Positions 11,986 through 24,795 of a stretch of 64,000 nucleotides of DNA are shown piece after piece. Location of the stretch: assembly GCF_004359215.1 (NCBI RefSeq), contig NC_090612.1, positions 297,600 through 361,599 on the forward strand, given 5' to 3'. The position numbers and the translations under genes are program-made. This DNA comes from Bremia lactucae. Lineage: Eukaryota > Oomycota > Peronosporomycetes > Peronosporales > Peronosporaceae. The notes under the pieces were generated by a model. That model was not told where the DNA came from. It did not search any database and was given only the letters and a program-made list of their open reading frames with translations. Each line of letters begins with the position of its first letter. The stretch's first letter is position 1.

Positions 11986-12029
11986 TGGTGGTGAGTTCCG
12001 GGCATGTTGGTGTGGTTGGTTGACAAAGA

Positions 12030-13090
12030 GTGCAACTTGTCAGGAGTCTACATTTTTCGAGGCATCCTCTTAAAGCTTACACGAACTTACAGGTTATGAG
12101 CGGAACGGGTAATGCCGTTGCCGCGGGTGAACACCTCGCGCAGCCTAAAGCACAAATTGGTCGCGAAAGGGCCAGTATTCGTAAAGGCGAAGCTAAAGAG
12201 GTTAAGGCTGATGACAATGCCAAGCCAACGCAGGAGGTGTAGCTTCTCGAGCTGATCACAGGATTTGCCGAGCGCATGGAGCGGCTCGAGGCATCACAGG
12301 ATGAGATGGAGAGGATCAAGGACGATAAAAGCGTTTTCAATTCTGCACTAAGTCAAGGACTGGCGACGCATCGCCGTGCCTTCGATGTAACGCCATTGCG
12401 TGCTCCTTTGCCAGCGGTATCGCCAGGAACTTACTTTGGGTTTCAACAGCAGGGATACGCTGAGACGGCGGCGAATGTGGAGATGGCTCAGGCGCCATAT
12501 CAACCTCTGCCATAGCACTACGTGCCGCAGCCAGCGTATCGCCAGGCACCGCAGCAGATGAGGGATCCTGGCCCATATCTTGGACGAGTCCCTAACACGA
12601 GGGAGAGAAAACTAGGAAACCGACCGTTTGATGGTAAGGAGTTATACAACGGACTCGGAAGTCGTGGGGCAAGAGGTTCGTGAGACAGATCATGTTCGCG
12701 GTTCGAGCAAGTAGTTTGTATTGAAATAAAGGCGTCAAGGTGAACGTCCTCGGACACCAATTGGCCAGTATGGCGGAGCGGTCATACAACCGTCGGGTCG
12801 AAGGATGATGGGACGAGCAGCCGACACTCGAGCACGCGAAGCAGCGTTTGCTCCACACGCTCGCGGCAAAGAACACTCCAGCCCCGAGTATGAAAATATT
12901 TACGGCACTTAAGAGCCCGAAGCGAAGTTGGACTGATCACTACTTGTACTTGGTGGCTGTGAGTAAAGCGTGTGGAGGCGCTGACAATATGGTTCAACTC
13001 AACATTGTGCATTATGCAGATACCAGTATGAGGGTGTCAATACTGGCAAGGCCGAATCTCACGCTCATCGACTATCTGCGATAGGCGGAA
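12030..13090 (+). pseudogene. Ty1/Copia gag remnant
   Basis: Frames in sequence give a Gly/Ala-rich start (SGTGNAVAAGEHLAQP near 12096), a coiled stretch (FAERMERLEASQDEMERIKD), a Tyr/Gln/Pro-rich segment (12430-12560) and RKLGNRPFDGKELYNGLGS at about 12607-12663, all typical of oomycete Copia gag. Stops at 12240 and 12514 and later shifts break it. Confidence 0.6.
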
Positions 13091-13214
13091 GAGCTTGCAC
13101 ACTTCGCACAGTAACGGAGATAGAGCTGCGCAGGAAGCACATCGGTAGGATCGTGGTCACTACGAGCATCGAGACGCACGAAAGCTTCGACCAGATGGTC
13201 GTTAGGATCACGAG

Positions 13215-13440
13215 CTTGTTCTCAAGTGTTAGAAGTGTGGGAAGCCAGGGTACCTGAAGCAGCGCGTCTAGAGAGCAGCACTGAGCTAAAAGTGACGGAT
13301 GAGGTCGATTACGCCCTGGCGATCGGCAGCTCAGCCGTTAAGGAAGAATACGAAGTCCTTGACAGTGGGTCAGCCGATCTGGTGAACAATGTTCAATGCT
13401 GGAAGACCCTGATGAATACGTCAGCGAGTGTGTAGCTGCA
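13215..13440 (+). pseudogene. Copia zinc knuckle and protease remnant
   Basis: Around 13230 the sequence reads C-stop-K-C-G-K-P-G-Y, a CX2C knuckle interrupted by TAG with its His changed to Tyr. The protease active-site region VLDSGSADLVNN follows at about 13350-13390 and keeps the DSG triplet. Confidence 0.6.
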
Positions 13441-13599
13441 CATGGACGACGCCTGCGCATAACGAGTCGAGGGAGTGTAGTAATAATGACAAAAGTGATG
13501 GGGGGAAAGGACCAAGGTGCGACTGACGGATGTATATTTCGCGGAGAACGTGAAAAGGAATATCATCTCGTCTGGATTACTAGAGGCTAAAGGGTAGAT

Positions 13600-14480
13600 T
13601 ATCGTACCGAGGCCAATATCGTGTGGGTGCCGCACTGAGCAATGGGCCTGCTGTGTTTGACGTAGACACATGCAACAACATTCTGGTTGTGCAAGCGCAA
13701 AGCTGCTGACGAGCACCAAAAAATGGGGAAGACCTGGTGATGTCAGTACTAGCGCAGAATGAGACGAAATTCGGTCAGGACCTTCAGAAAGGGACGCTTA
13801 TGCATTTTCACAGGAGGCTAATGCACCTGAGTTACGACAATAACATCTAGATGACCGAGGACTCCGCGTCCGGAATCCAACTCACTGACAGGTTACGAGT
13901 CAATTGTTTGGCTAGGGAAGCAGACACAAATCAGCAGTCGCTAAAATATATTGAAAGAAACACCCATTGACGTGATCGGAGGAGTCATATGCTCCGATCT
14001 GAAAGGACCGATGACTCTTCGTGATAGATTAGCAAACCGTTATCCAGTTAATTTTATCGACCACCGATTGAACTACTGCAGTGTGTTCTTGACGAAGTCA
14101 TAGAATATCGTAGTTCAAAACTTTAAGGACTTTATGGCCTTTTTTTGAGCGATAATTCAGCTGCCGTATTCACATATGGAGGACGGATGGTGGAGGTGAA
14201 TATAGGACGCTTGACTTATTTTGCAAGGATGTCGGTATTGCGCGACCAATAAGTGAGCCGCGTAACCAAGCATGCAACAGTGCGGAGCGTGGTTTTTGCT
14301 TGTGGGCTACCGTCTAGTCTCGGGTGATGCTGCGGAATATGCGGCCTTTTCAGCCCAAGCAAGGTGAATTCGGAGAAGTAGCCACCACTGTAGATGCTTA
14401 CAAAGAAGGTCCCGAACCTGAGCGACAGTGTGGTATTTTGGTCTCCTTGTTCGGTGCATCGAGACGCGCGGAACAAGTCG
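13600..14480 (+). pseudogene. Copia integrase remnant, copy 1
   Basis: Decayed integrase in several frames. It is recognised by its match to the second copy at 16.68-17.29 kb, where KAERMHRTIMNMVRSMVFA and LTKKVPNLSDSVVF (integrase end) are legible. Here LTKKVPNLSDSVVFWSPC is at 14395-14447. Confidence 0.65.
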
Positions 14481-14499
14481 CTGGGTGAGCGCAAAAGAC

Positions 14500-15713
14500 A
14501 AGGGCTCATCATTGGTAGGAGGGATGAAATGAAACGGTATAGGGTCTTCAGCCCTAAAGAGAATATAGGCATCGTCACGCAGCATGTGTGTAACGTAGAG
14601 ACATTGACTAAGAAGCAGAATGCGCAGTTACATCGTGTGCTTTTCGCGAAAATGATGTGTCAGCTAGGGGAAGTGAGGTATTCGCCAGGAGGTACTCCTC
14701 TGATGGATTCTAGACGAGAGTCCAAGCCACGAGGGCGGAGGAGTAGCTGGAAGCGCGAAATACACATGACCAGGACAGCAGCGCGAAAAGCGCGCAAAAA
14801 AACGCTGAAGGAAACGAGGCAGAGAAGTTTTACGACATGGCAAACGGCGTGCGGGAAGTGGACCCAAGAATTATGGGCAGGCCGTGAAGTGTGAGTAAAA
14901 GGACAAGTAAATGGTCGCGATGGCAGAAGGGCTGCAAGCGTTCGAAAACAACGAAGTATTGGTGGTCGTGGTGCTGCCAAACAAGAGTCATGTGCTGATA
15001 TACAAGACCAAGACTGATGCTGATGGGAACATTGAGCATTTCAAGGCGAGACTGGTCGCGTGTGGCAATGAGCAGATATTTAATGTGGACTTTGGTGCTG
15101 TTATGGAGTTAAGCACGGTAAAGATGATTCTGGTGTTTGCGCCGCGCTGGGGAGTGCCTGCGAGACACGGGATAATCCCGAACGGGTACGTAAAGGCCGA
15201 TGAAGAAGAAGATCTGGATATTCTCCTGGCGATTTAACAGCGGAAGGAAATTGCGGATGGCACTTACAGGAATTTGACGTCAAGGACAAGTCAAAATTAG
15301 CGCTGAAATTGAAGAAATACCTCTATGGACTCAGATAGGCGAGTTGATTGTGGAGCGAGCTTTATCACGTAAGCATGAGGAGGCTAGGTCTCCGTGATGC
15401 GGAAATGATATGTGCCTATATTTCAGACGCCAAGACAGCAATATTACTATTGTCGGTATTTACGTGGACGACTTACTAGTCACTGGGTCCAGCCAAAAGT
15501 TGGTCGATGATTTGTTTGTCGATAAAGGATTTGAGATAAGTTGTCAAATTTTTCCGGATGTGCGTTAATTTTGGTAACCTAAATGCGTATTCGGTGGACC
15601 ACCAAGCGTCGATTGAGGGGATGCTGCAACATCATAGTCTTTCGGAAGAAAATGGTACTCGCGTGCCTTTTAGCGAGGAGGTGAACGAAGTGGAGAAGTA
15701 TCCTGTGTATCTG
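14500..15713 (+). pseudogene. Copia linker and reverse transcriptase remnant, copy 1
   Basis: Basic linker (14700-14870), then RT: QAFENNEVLVVV near 14934, YKTKTDADGNIEHFKARLVACG at about 15001-15066 (the conserved K-x-K and KARLVA region), and a YLRGRL/WVQPK area near 15450-15490 equivalent to the YVDD region. A stop at 15236 and later frameshifts kill it. The second copy (17.75-18.45 kb) is more than 90% similar by eye. Confidence 0.7.
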
Positions 15714-15820
15714 CCGTGTAGGCAGACACGTCGTAATACGGTCACGCTACTTAGCCACACACCCTAGCACAGCGAGGAAGCGGTTTTACCAGCTTCTCTT
15801 GCGTGCAGTGAAGTAGTTGA
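15714..15820 (-). repeat. Family A LTR fragment
   Basis: TGTAGGCAGACACG through the CTAGCACAGCGAGGAAGC region matches the reverse complement of the last 100 bp of family A LTRs (compare 18587-18690). It is truncated at about 15820, where internal family A sequence joins directly. Confidence 0.65.
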
Positions 15821-16676
15821 CGAGCCTACGCTCGGACATCACAAAGATCCGAGGACAGTCCCGAGACTTGACCCTCGAGATCCGCAATACGTCGTTCAAC
15901 AGCGCAAACTGCCTGTTACTGAACGGACAAAGGTAAGGCAACCGCGACAAGTTGGGCGAGATCGCCACTCCTATCGGGCGCCGCCTTTCTGATGGTTGCG
16001 TGTGGGAATCAACGCTTTCTTGTTGGAAGGTTGCTTGCCCACCGCTCCATGAGGCAAAGGTATCAGATCCTTGTCTAATGGAAAGGTTACCCGAAGCGTT
16101 TTGACTCTTGGGAACCGATCGTACCCTACGTATTGATGTGCCCGGCTTGGTGGCTGCCAATGAAAAGGAGCAGCAGCTGAGGCCTCTTCGATAGTCTCAA
16201 AGGACTTGCAGAAGTCGCGTTGTGAGAAGAAACAGGGGGTACAGTACCGCCCATGGTTTCTTTCACACGCAAGCGGGCGAAATTAATTTGCTGCGACCCG
16301 CTGCTTCATCGCAGCGGAATGCGGCTGAATGCGGCGCAGGAATTCCGCCTCGTATTGGTCGGGCGTTTCATTTGAACGCAACACGACCGGGATCGGGAAA
16401 ATACGCCCAAGCGATTTTCCCTGAGCCCTCCATGATTTGAAGACGCCATAATATTTATGTCCGTCTAGAAGAGCGCGCTCTAGGAGCGACGCTCTTGGCC
16501 CGTTTAAACGAGGCAATTTTGATGAAGGGGGCATCATAGATATGCTACCCGTCACATAGCCACGTTCTAAACGACTGGCTTGTGACACCAACGAGCACGT
16601 TCACGTGTCGTCGACGGAGCTTTGACCTCCGAATCCTCTATGTCAGAGCCATTATGGATTATGGTCTGAGCATCGG
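15821..16676. pseudogene. Family A 3' internal fragment with chromodomain (+) and antisense ORF (-)
   Basis: The plus strand carries the region before and including the chromodomain (KGYPKRFDSWEP at about 16081-16115). The minus strand 16676-16283 carries the conserved block of the antisense ORF (SKLPRLNGPRASLLE, YGVFKSWRAQGKS, NETPDQYEAEFLRRI). It is sandwiched between two Copia fragments with abrupt junctions at about 15820 and 16676. Confidence 0.75.
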
Positions 16677-18586
16677 AATCCAACTCACTGACAGGCTACA
16701 AGTCAATTGTTTGGCTTGCGCCCTAGGTAAGCAGACACACAACAGCAGTCGCTAAAATATATTGAAAGAAACACACCCATTTACGTGATCGGAGGAAACA
16801 TATGCTCCGATCTGAAAGGACCGATGACTCTTCGTGATAGATTACCAAACCGTTATCCGATTAATTTTATCGACCAACGATTGAACAACTGCAGCGTGTT
16901 CTTGGCAAAGTCATAGGATATCGTAGCTCAAAACTTTAAGCACTTTATGGTCTTTTTTGAGCGATAGTTCAGCTGCCGTATTCTCATATTGAGGACGGAT
17001 GGTGGAGGTGAATATAGGACGCTGGACTTATTTTGCAAGAATGTCGGTATTGCTGCAACAAATAAGTGAATCGCGAAACCAAGCAAGCAACGGAAAGGCG
17101 GAGAGAATGCATCGCACTATTATGAATATGGTGCGGAGCATGGTTTTTGCTTGTGGGCTGCCGTTAAGTGTGGGGAGATGCTGCGGAATATGCGGCCTAT
17201 TTAGCCCATGCAAGTTGAACTCGCCACCACTGCAGATGCTTACAAAGAAGGTCCCGAACCTGAGCGACAGTGTGGTATTTAGGTCTCCGTGATCGGTGCA
17301 TCGCGACGCGCGGAACAAGTCGCTGGGTGAGCGCGGAAGACAAGGGCTCATCATTCGTAAGTGTGATGGAATGAACGGGTACAGGGTCTCCAACTCTAAA
17401 GAGAAGATCGACATCGTCACGCAGCATGTGCGTAACGTAGAGACATTGACTAAGAAGCAAAATGCGCAGTACATCGTATGCCTTTTGCAGAAATGATGTG
17501 TCAGTTAGACGAAGTGTGGTATTCGCCAGGAGGTACTCCTCTGATGGATTCTAGACGAGAGTCCAAGCCACGAGGACGGAGGAGTAGCTGGAAGCGCGAA
17601 ATACACATGACCAGGACAGCAGCGCGAAAAGCGCGCAAAAAAAACGCTGAAGGAAACGAGGCAGAGAAGTTTTAAACGACATGGCAAACGGCGTGCGGGG
17701 AGTGGACCCAAGAATTATGGACAGGCCATGAAGTGTGAGTAAAAGGACAAGTAAATGGTCGCGATGGCAGAAGAGCTGCAAGCGTTCGAAAACAACGAAG
17801 TATTGGTGGTCGTGGTGCTGCCAAACAAGAGGCATGTGCTGATATACAAGACCAAGACTGATGCTGATGGGAACATTGAGCGTTTCAAGGCGAGACTGGT
17901 CGCGTGTGGCAATGAGCAGATATTTAATGTGGACTATGGTCTTACATTTTCTGCTGTTATGGAGTTAAGCACGGTAAAGATGGTTCTGGTGTTTGCGCCG
18001 CGCTGGGGAGCGCCTGCGAGACACGGGAATATCCCGAACGGGTACGTAAAGGCCGATGAAGAAGAAGATCTGGATATTCTCCTGGCGATTCCACAGCGGA
18101 AGGAAATTGCGGATGGCACTTACAGGAATTTGGCGTCAAGGACAAGTCAAAATTAGAGCTGAAATTGAAGAAATACCTATATGGACTCAGAGAGGGAGCC
18201 AATTGTGGAGCGAGCTTTCACACGTGAAGCTGGAGGAGGCGAGTTTCTCGTAATGCGGTACTGATATGTGCCTATATTTCAGACGCCAAGACAGCGATAT
18301 TACTATTGTTGATATTTACGCGGACGACTTACTAGTCACTGCGTCCAGCCAAAAGCTAGTGGAATTGTTCTTTCAGGCGATGATTTGTTTGTCGATAGAG
18401 GATTTGGGAGAAGTTGTCAATTTCTCGGGATGTGCGTTAAATTTGGTGACCTAAACGCGTACTCGGTGGACCAACAAGCGTCGATTATAAAGATGCTGCA
18501 ACATCATGGTCTTTCGAAAGAAATGGCGCTCGCGTGCCTTTGGTGAAGAGGCGAACGAAGTGGAGAAGTATCCTGTGTATCTGACG
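16677..18586 (+). pseudogene. Ty1/Copia integrase-RT remnant, copy 2
   Basis: Direct repeat of 13.87-15.71 kb. Integrase end: QASNGKAERMHRTIMNMVRS near 17080-17130. Linker at 17500-17700. RT core: YKTKTDADGNIERFKARLVA at about 17845-17905, a VDYGLTFSAV segment near 17930 that is absent from copy 1, and VDIYADDLLVTASSQKLVEL, the YADD catalytic motif, at about 18308-18370. It is interrupted on the right by a family A LTR. Confidence 0.8.
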
Positions 18587-19119
18587 TGTAGGCGGGCACG
18601 TAATAATGCGGCCACGCTCCAATTAGACACACACCCTAGCACAGCGAGGAAGCTGTAAGACCGTCTTCTCTTGCGTGCAGTGAGGTAGTTGTGGTGGGCG
18701 CGTTAGCGTCCTCACCCAACGCACTAAGTACTTTCGTTAAGTGTCGTCACGGGAGCGGTAATCCGGCTCCTCGTGCGCACTTACCAAGTAGGAAGTAGTT
18801 TTCAAACTGATTTATATTTAATCGAATTAAATATAAATACCTATTTATTACCAATTAAAATGTCATCTCTATAGATAACACTAATATGTATTGCGAGCGT
18901 TTCTTTCTAGATGCGTCGAACAATGGATGGCGCTAGGCGTCATCCCTTCTAATGTGAATGCACCCATGTGGATCACTTACACAAGGGTTGGTCACAAATG
19001 TGAACCACACTCGAGTGCTGGGTCTAATTACTTCAATTTAGTTATTGACCATCCTCTTAAGTACACCAAGTGTACCTAACGGGGACTGTGTAACATTAGA
19101 GCAACTTTAGCCCGTTACA
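18587..19119 (-). repeat. Family A 3' LTR (copy A2)
   Basis: 533 bp. On the minus strand it begins TGTAACGGGCTAAAG at 19119 and ends ...CCGCCTACA at 18587. The polypurine tract (minus-strand TTAAGGGGGGATGG, 19120-19133) adjoins it. Confidence 0.85.
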
Positions 19120-19243
19120 CCATCCCCCCTTAAAGAACGAATTTACATTTTAAAATTCGTTAAAGATAAAGAAGGAACTGCGAGCTGCTGTACGCGCCGC
19201 TAGTTCACTCAATCACTCTAGTGACCTGTGTTTCCATACACGG

Positions 19244-20760
19244 ATGCTTCCTAAAAGGGGCAATGTTGGTGGGTCGTCTGCGAAGACGCCAACTCAACCT
19301 CACACTAAGCACACGCGCCGCGTTAATTCGCCGGCCGCGTCCAATGCCTTAGTCGAAACGCCAACAGCTACTGCTGCTGTCGCGTTAATGGGGCTAAAGG
19401 ATCCGTTCCAGTTTAACAGTGATGAGCTGATCCGTCTGCTGGACGGTGCAGGCTTAATGCGCTGACACTGTTCGCAAGAGCGAATATAGTTGGCCACCCA
19501 TCTATGCTCATTGTCGACTAAAATGAGTCGACACGGTTGCCGACACCTCATACGAGTCATGCAGACAACGAACTCATGAGGAAGGATGATGGCGCATTAT
19601 TGCCCATCCAAAATTCTTTCATGGCTCACAACATGGAGACAGCAACATTAACGAATGCTGTCTCATCGTCTGCGGTGGATAGCGCAGCAACTATAAATGA
19701 GAGCGCTGCCCACAGAGCCGCTGGCGCAGCTCCGTTGGGTATGAGCACAACGTCTAATGCTCAGACCATGATCCATAATGGTGCCGACGAAGAGGATTTG
19801 GAGCCTAAAGCTCCGTCGACGACACGTGAACGTGCTCAGTCGGTGTCACAAGCCAGTCGTTTAGAACGTAGCTATGTGACGGGTGGCATATCTCTAATGC
19901 CCCCTCCATCTAAATGGCCTCGATCAAACGGGCCAAGAGCGTCGCTCCTAGAGCGCGCTCTTCTAGACGCACATAATTACTGTGGCGTCTTTAAATCATG
20001 GAGGGCTCAAGGAAAATCATTTGAGCGCATTTTCCCGATCCCGGTCGTGTTGCGTTCAAATGAAACGACCGACCAATACGAGGCGGAATTCCTGCGCCGC
20101 ATTCATCCGCATTCCGATGCGATGAAGCAGCGGTCGCAATGAATTAATTTCGCTCGCTTGCGTGTGAAAGCAATCATGGGCGGTACTGTACCTCCTGTTT
20201 CTTCTCACAACGCTTCTTCTGCTAGTCCATTTGAGACTATAGAAGAGGCCTCAGCTGGTGCTCCTTTTCATAGGCAGCCACCAAGCCGGGCCCATCAATA
20301 CGTAGGGTATCGATCGGTTCCCAAGAGTCAAAACTCTTCAGGTAACCTTTCCATTGGACGAGAATCTAATACCTTTGCCTCACGGAGCGGTGAGCAAGCA
20401 ACCTTTCAACAAGGAAGCGCCCGCATCCATCAGTGCAGGCGGCGTCCGATAGGAGTGGCGATCTCGCCCACCTACTCGCGGCTGCGTTACCTTCGTCCGT
20501 TCAGTCACAGGCGTTAAAGCTGATGAATGACGTATTGCGGATCTCGAGAGTCAAGTCTCGCGACTGACCTCGGATCTTGTTGATATCCGAGCGAAGGCTC
20601 GTCAGGGTTATGAACGCCTAAAGACTCGCTTGGACCTCTTTGAGAGGATAATACTGAGGGATCCATGTTACTCGCGTGATGTGCCTCACTTTCCAAGCCC
20701 TTTAGTGGTGGGAGGAGTCGGTCGGTCCGATAGCTTTTCGCCCTTACCGTCCCCTCGCCC
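19244..20760 (+). CDS. Antisense ORF of family A (copy A2), broken
   Basis: Runs opposite to the pol of copy A2. It starts ATG at 19244, 125 bp from the 3' LTR. Parts: 19244-19430 (basic N-terminus, KRGNVGGSSAKTPTQPHTK); a disrupted stretch at 19431-19536 carrying integrase-like sequence on the other strand; 19537-20142 (about 200 codons with SKWPRSNGPRASLLE and NETTDQYEAEFLRRI); 20158-20517; then a heptad-rich segment and Pro/Ser-rich end to about 20760. Its last 500 bp overlap the chromodomain-encoding minus strand. Function unknown. Confidence 0.6.
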
Positions 20761-22470
20761 GAACGACGCTCAACTCACAGTCGGCGTCACCATCGATCTC
20801 CTTAGACGGATGGGGATATGTGACCTCATTTGGGTCTACATACCGTTTCAGATGACCCACGTAAAATACGGGGTGCGTCATCATATACGCGGGAAGGGTG
20901 AGCCTATAATTTAGGTCTCAAACCTCTTTTACCATCGTAAAGGGCCTAATGAAACGTGGCAACAACTTCGTAGTACCTCCAGGTAGTACAGAAATTGCAT
21001 TTTTAGGTAGGGTAGCAGTACTTAATAGTATTTTTCATCCACTCTAAAGCGTTCATTATTTTTGCGACCATTTCGGTCCGCATATTTGTGTTTGTCCTGT
21101 GCGCTTGCCATTGCTTCACGGACTTTACGTGTGATGGCTAATCGCTCATCCACAAAGCGTTGAGCCTCGCTCACGCTTTCAGTATCAAACTTGTCGATGA
21201 TACCGCCAAGAGGTCGGTCATAAGGCGTAGTTTTATTGAACACTGCTAAACTGGCAGGGTCACTAGGGCAAGTTTCTGTCGTTGAGATGATACCCTCATA
21301 AGTCATCGTCATATTGACGAAACTATGTCCCTCTTTCGCACCGAGCATAGTGAGGGGCCCTCCCCCATTAAGATTCGGGCTGCGCACAAACGAGACTGGT
21401 GTCCGAGGATGGCGCAGTCTGTTAACATAAAACGGTGTCTCACCCGTACTGGCGTGGACACTGTTATTTATATCGAACTCCACAAAGGGCAATTGCTTGC
21501 TCCACTCTTTTGGAGTTGCTATAGTGTAATAGACATCCGCCACGACCCGATTGGCACGTTCGGTTTGGCCGTCGGTCTGGGATGATCTGCGGTCGACATG
21601 TGGAGCTTGCTACCTAGCAGCTCGAACACATGTCGCCAAAAACCAGACGTAAATCGTAGAATCCCGGTCCGATACTATGGACTCGGGCATCCCGTGTAGT
21701 CGGTAAACATGATCCAGGAACAAGAGAGCTGCCTCCTTGCCTGTGATCGATGTCTTACATGGTGCTAAATGCACCATCTTGCTCAGTTTGTCTACAAAGA
21801 CGACGAGCTCTGTCCGATTCTTCTGATCGAGCGGCATGCCAAGCATGAATTCTAGACTTACTGACTTCTAACAATCTGTTGGAATCGATAGCGCTTCAGT
21901 GGCGCACTGCTGGATGGCACAGGCTTAATGCGCTGACACTGTTCGCGAGAGCGAATATAGTTGGCCACCCATCCATATAGATATGGCCACCAAAATTCCT
22001 CTGACACTCGTAAGAATGTCTTTTCACGTCCCAGATGCCCATTAGATAGCGCATCATGGAGCTCATGAAGGATCATCAGCTTGAGATTTGTGTCATGAGG
22101 CACATAGATTATCATGGGATCACAAAGTGACAGCTGATGCCATAACAGGCCATCGCTGTAGCTAAAGCGATTTAGCTTACCTTCAGGTGCGACGGAAGGG
22201 AAACCTTTTGTCCACCAAAGTGATCCAACAGCAGGCGACAGTGGTCGTCCTGACTGTAGCTCTCTTTTTATTTCAGAGGCTAGTGAGCTCGTCACGTGGT
22301 ATGCCTTCTTGGCTGCCAACGTTGAGGACTGAGGTTGTGTTTTAGCACTAGACACACTTTCCTGGTGTCTAACCTCAAAGTCTGGTCTGCGCGATAAGCC
22401 GTCAGACAATCCATTAGACCTACTCGGCTTGTATTCAACTTTAAAATTAAATTCAGAGAAGAATGTAAGC
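20200..22470 (-). pseudogene. Family A integrase, C-terminal region and chromodomain (copy A2)
   Basis: Minus strand. Integrase zinc region (KLMILHELHDALSNGHLGREK, then SREQCQRIKP) lies at 22130-21920. Core: MLGMPLDQKNRTELVVFVDKLSK from 21846, with MPESIVSDRDST keeping the second acidic motif. Then KEWSKQLPFVEFDINNSVHA and the C-terminal region at 21543-21022, and the chromodomain at about 20400-20230. At least four frameshifts separate these pieces. Confidence 0.85.
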
Positions 22471-23720
22471 TATCTTGTCATTCTAGGCGACACGTGTGGT
22501 GAGTTTATTGCGGTCCACAGTGATGCGTGATTCGTATTAACTACAAATGGTTCGGTGCCCAATAGGTGCACACGAAACTTGACGAAGCATTCTTTATTGA
22601 AACTAGATCTTTATCATGCATGGGGTATTCAGTTCCGCGGCTTTCAAAAGCCGGGACTGATAAGAGATGACGCGGTCAACACCGTCGTCATACTTCTGCA
22701 TGAGCGCGCTGCCGATTGCAAAAAAATAACTTGCATCGCAGACGTCTGGCAATGCCAAGACCGTTGCCTCAACAAGAGATTGCTTCACTGTTGTGAGCGC
22801 ATCTTCTTGTTCTTTTAACCAAAACCATTCTGCGTCCTTTTTCAGGAGGTCAGATAATGGTTAAGTTTGCTCAGCATAATTCTTGCTATATTTATGCAAG
22901 TAATTAGCGAGTCCTAAGAATCGGCGCAAATCCTTCACATGCCGTGGGATTGGTCATAACTTTACTTTTTTTACCTTCTCTGGGTCTACTCGTACACCAT
23001 GTGTACCTACTATGCAGCCCTGAACAGATATCGCAGGGACCCCTATGACGCACTTTTGCAAGTTGGCGTTCGATTCGGCGTCCTTCAAAGTCTGCAACAC
23101 AGCGTCTAAATGACGCTTGTACGACTCTACTGCGCTCAGTCAGTCCTCAGCTCTACTATGCACGAATATGGGGCACGTAGGCACGGTGCTGACGCATCAC
23201 GTGAGCCACCACTTGGTTGACTGGTGCGTTTCTCAACCCTTGGGGCATCACAAGCAACTCCCAAAGCATAACACTTGGGGGGCTTACAGCTGTTTTGGCT
23301 ACAATGGATTCTCATGAGTACGTGATAGTAGCCATCCTTTGAATCCGACGCGGAAAAGATAGTTGACTTTCCCTATGGAGTTCAACAAGACATCTTTCCG
23401 CGGTATTAGCGTTTCCACCGGTATGGTCGCCGTGTTCAGCTTATTGTAAGCATAAACCACGCGCCATTCACCTGTGGCTTTACGCACACAAAAGGACGGG
23501 CTGCAGTGTGGTGATTTGTTCTCACGCCCATGTCCCGCCTTGGCTCGCTTGTGGAAGAACTCATCGATACAATCGACTTGTTCTTTCGGCAACAGCCATT
23601 GCCTAGTCACACAATATTTGGTGCCAGGTTCGAGGTCTATCTCGTGCCCGATGCTCATATCTGCTGGTAGGCGGATCGGCCCTACTTCTGGAACACATCG
23701 CGATGATTCCACAGAACCTC
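22470..23720 (-). pseudogene. Family A reverse transcriptase and RNase H (copy A2)
   Basis: Minus strand 23712-23299 is an uninterrupted RT N-terminal half (GHEIDLEPGTKYCVTRQWLL, FCVRKATGEWRVVYAYNKLN). The palm is degenerate at 23300-22900. RNase H (ISYQSRLLKAAELNTPCM) is at about 22700-22600. It is collinear with 55316-56200. Confidence 0.8.
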
Positions 23721-24550
23721 AAAGAACGGACTGTCTCTCAAGGCATTCAACCTTGATCAGCGAACCGTTTCTTTTTGTCCGTTTCTAGGACGCTCTCGTC
23801 CATTGTGGACGACGAGTAACAGTCCACCAAGTTCTCTTCTGGAACTGGTGTGACTATTTCGTGGATCTTTCCTTCCTTTAATTCGGCAAGGAACAGATCC
23901 CACGACATCTCCGGGAGATTTACTATCTCCTCGGCAGATTTAAAGTCTTGCCGGAGCACCTCAACTGAGGATGCCTCCGCAATTTCGTCTTTGACGGCCT
24001 CGAACACGTCGCTCGAAGGCCCGTCCTCTTTGATAGGAACTGATCCGAAGGTCACTCGTTTAGACGTGCCTTTGATCGTCCTAATCTGTCGGGTACTCGT
24101 TCTTCGAGTCACCACGACCTTTTTCTGGGAAGCGGGTGCCGCTGCACTCCTGGCTAACGCACCCCTTCCAACCGCACCAGGCTCAAGGCACTGTGCCGAT
24201 TTATGCGACGCATCAATTCCTTTCAGCTCACCGTCTACTGCCACAGGTTCCCTCTGTGCAGGACATTCGGACGCATGACTTCTTGTCATCGTCTTTTTCA
24301 CTGCCCCAGTCTCCACGAGCTGGGTAGGAATTGGTGACGTTTGACATCCCGTCAACGCACCCTCAACTGTGTTCGACACGACATCAGTTGCATACGCCTC
24401 TCGCAGGAGTACATCTTTTCCGGTGTCCTGCGTAGAGTTCGCAACTGTGCGTGTACGCCAGTCTATCCATGGTTGGTGTTTTGTCAACCATGGCATGCCT
24501 AGGATGAGGTCATACGGACTCTCCATACCTAGCACAAGAGAAGTTCAAAA
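23720..24550 (-). pseudogene. Family A protease end and linker (copy A2)
   Basis: A 262-codon open frame (24535-23747): YDLILGMPWLTKHQPWIDWR, the C-terminal half of the protease domain, then a Thr/Ser/Ala-rich linker with repeated AVKKTMTRSH and AVGRGALARSAAAP blocks, and an acidic segment (DVFEAVKDEIAEASSVEVLR). It is the longest intact piece of copy A2. Confidence 0.75.
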
Positions 24551-24795
24551 AATACAGGAATACCATTGATCTTGTGTTCATCTTCGGGAAATCCAAAACG
24601 AAGTCTATAGATTCGGATCGCCAACACTAGGCAGAGGTTGTAATGAAGCACGGGATGAAGCACTGGGCTTTACCCGTTGACAAACTTCGCAAGACTTATG
24701 TACTTACGGACGAACTCATAGTGGCGTGGCCTGTAAAATTCGCGACTTATCGTGAAATTTTTTTTCACGTCCACGATGACCACTTACTAAAGCTG
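24550..24795 (-). pseudogene. Family B/C integrase scrap inserted in copy A2
   Basis: About 245 bp resembling the reverse complement of the B/C integrase zinc-finger region (compare 2640-2800 and 36.95-37.1 kb). It splits the family A protease. Confidence 0.5.
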
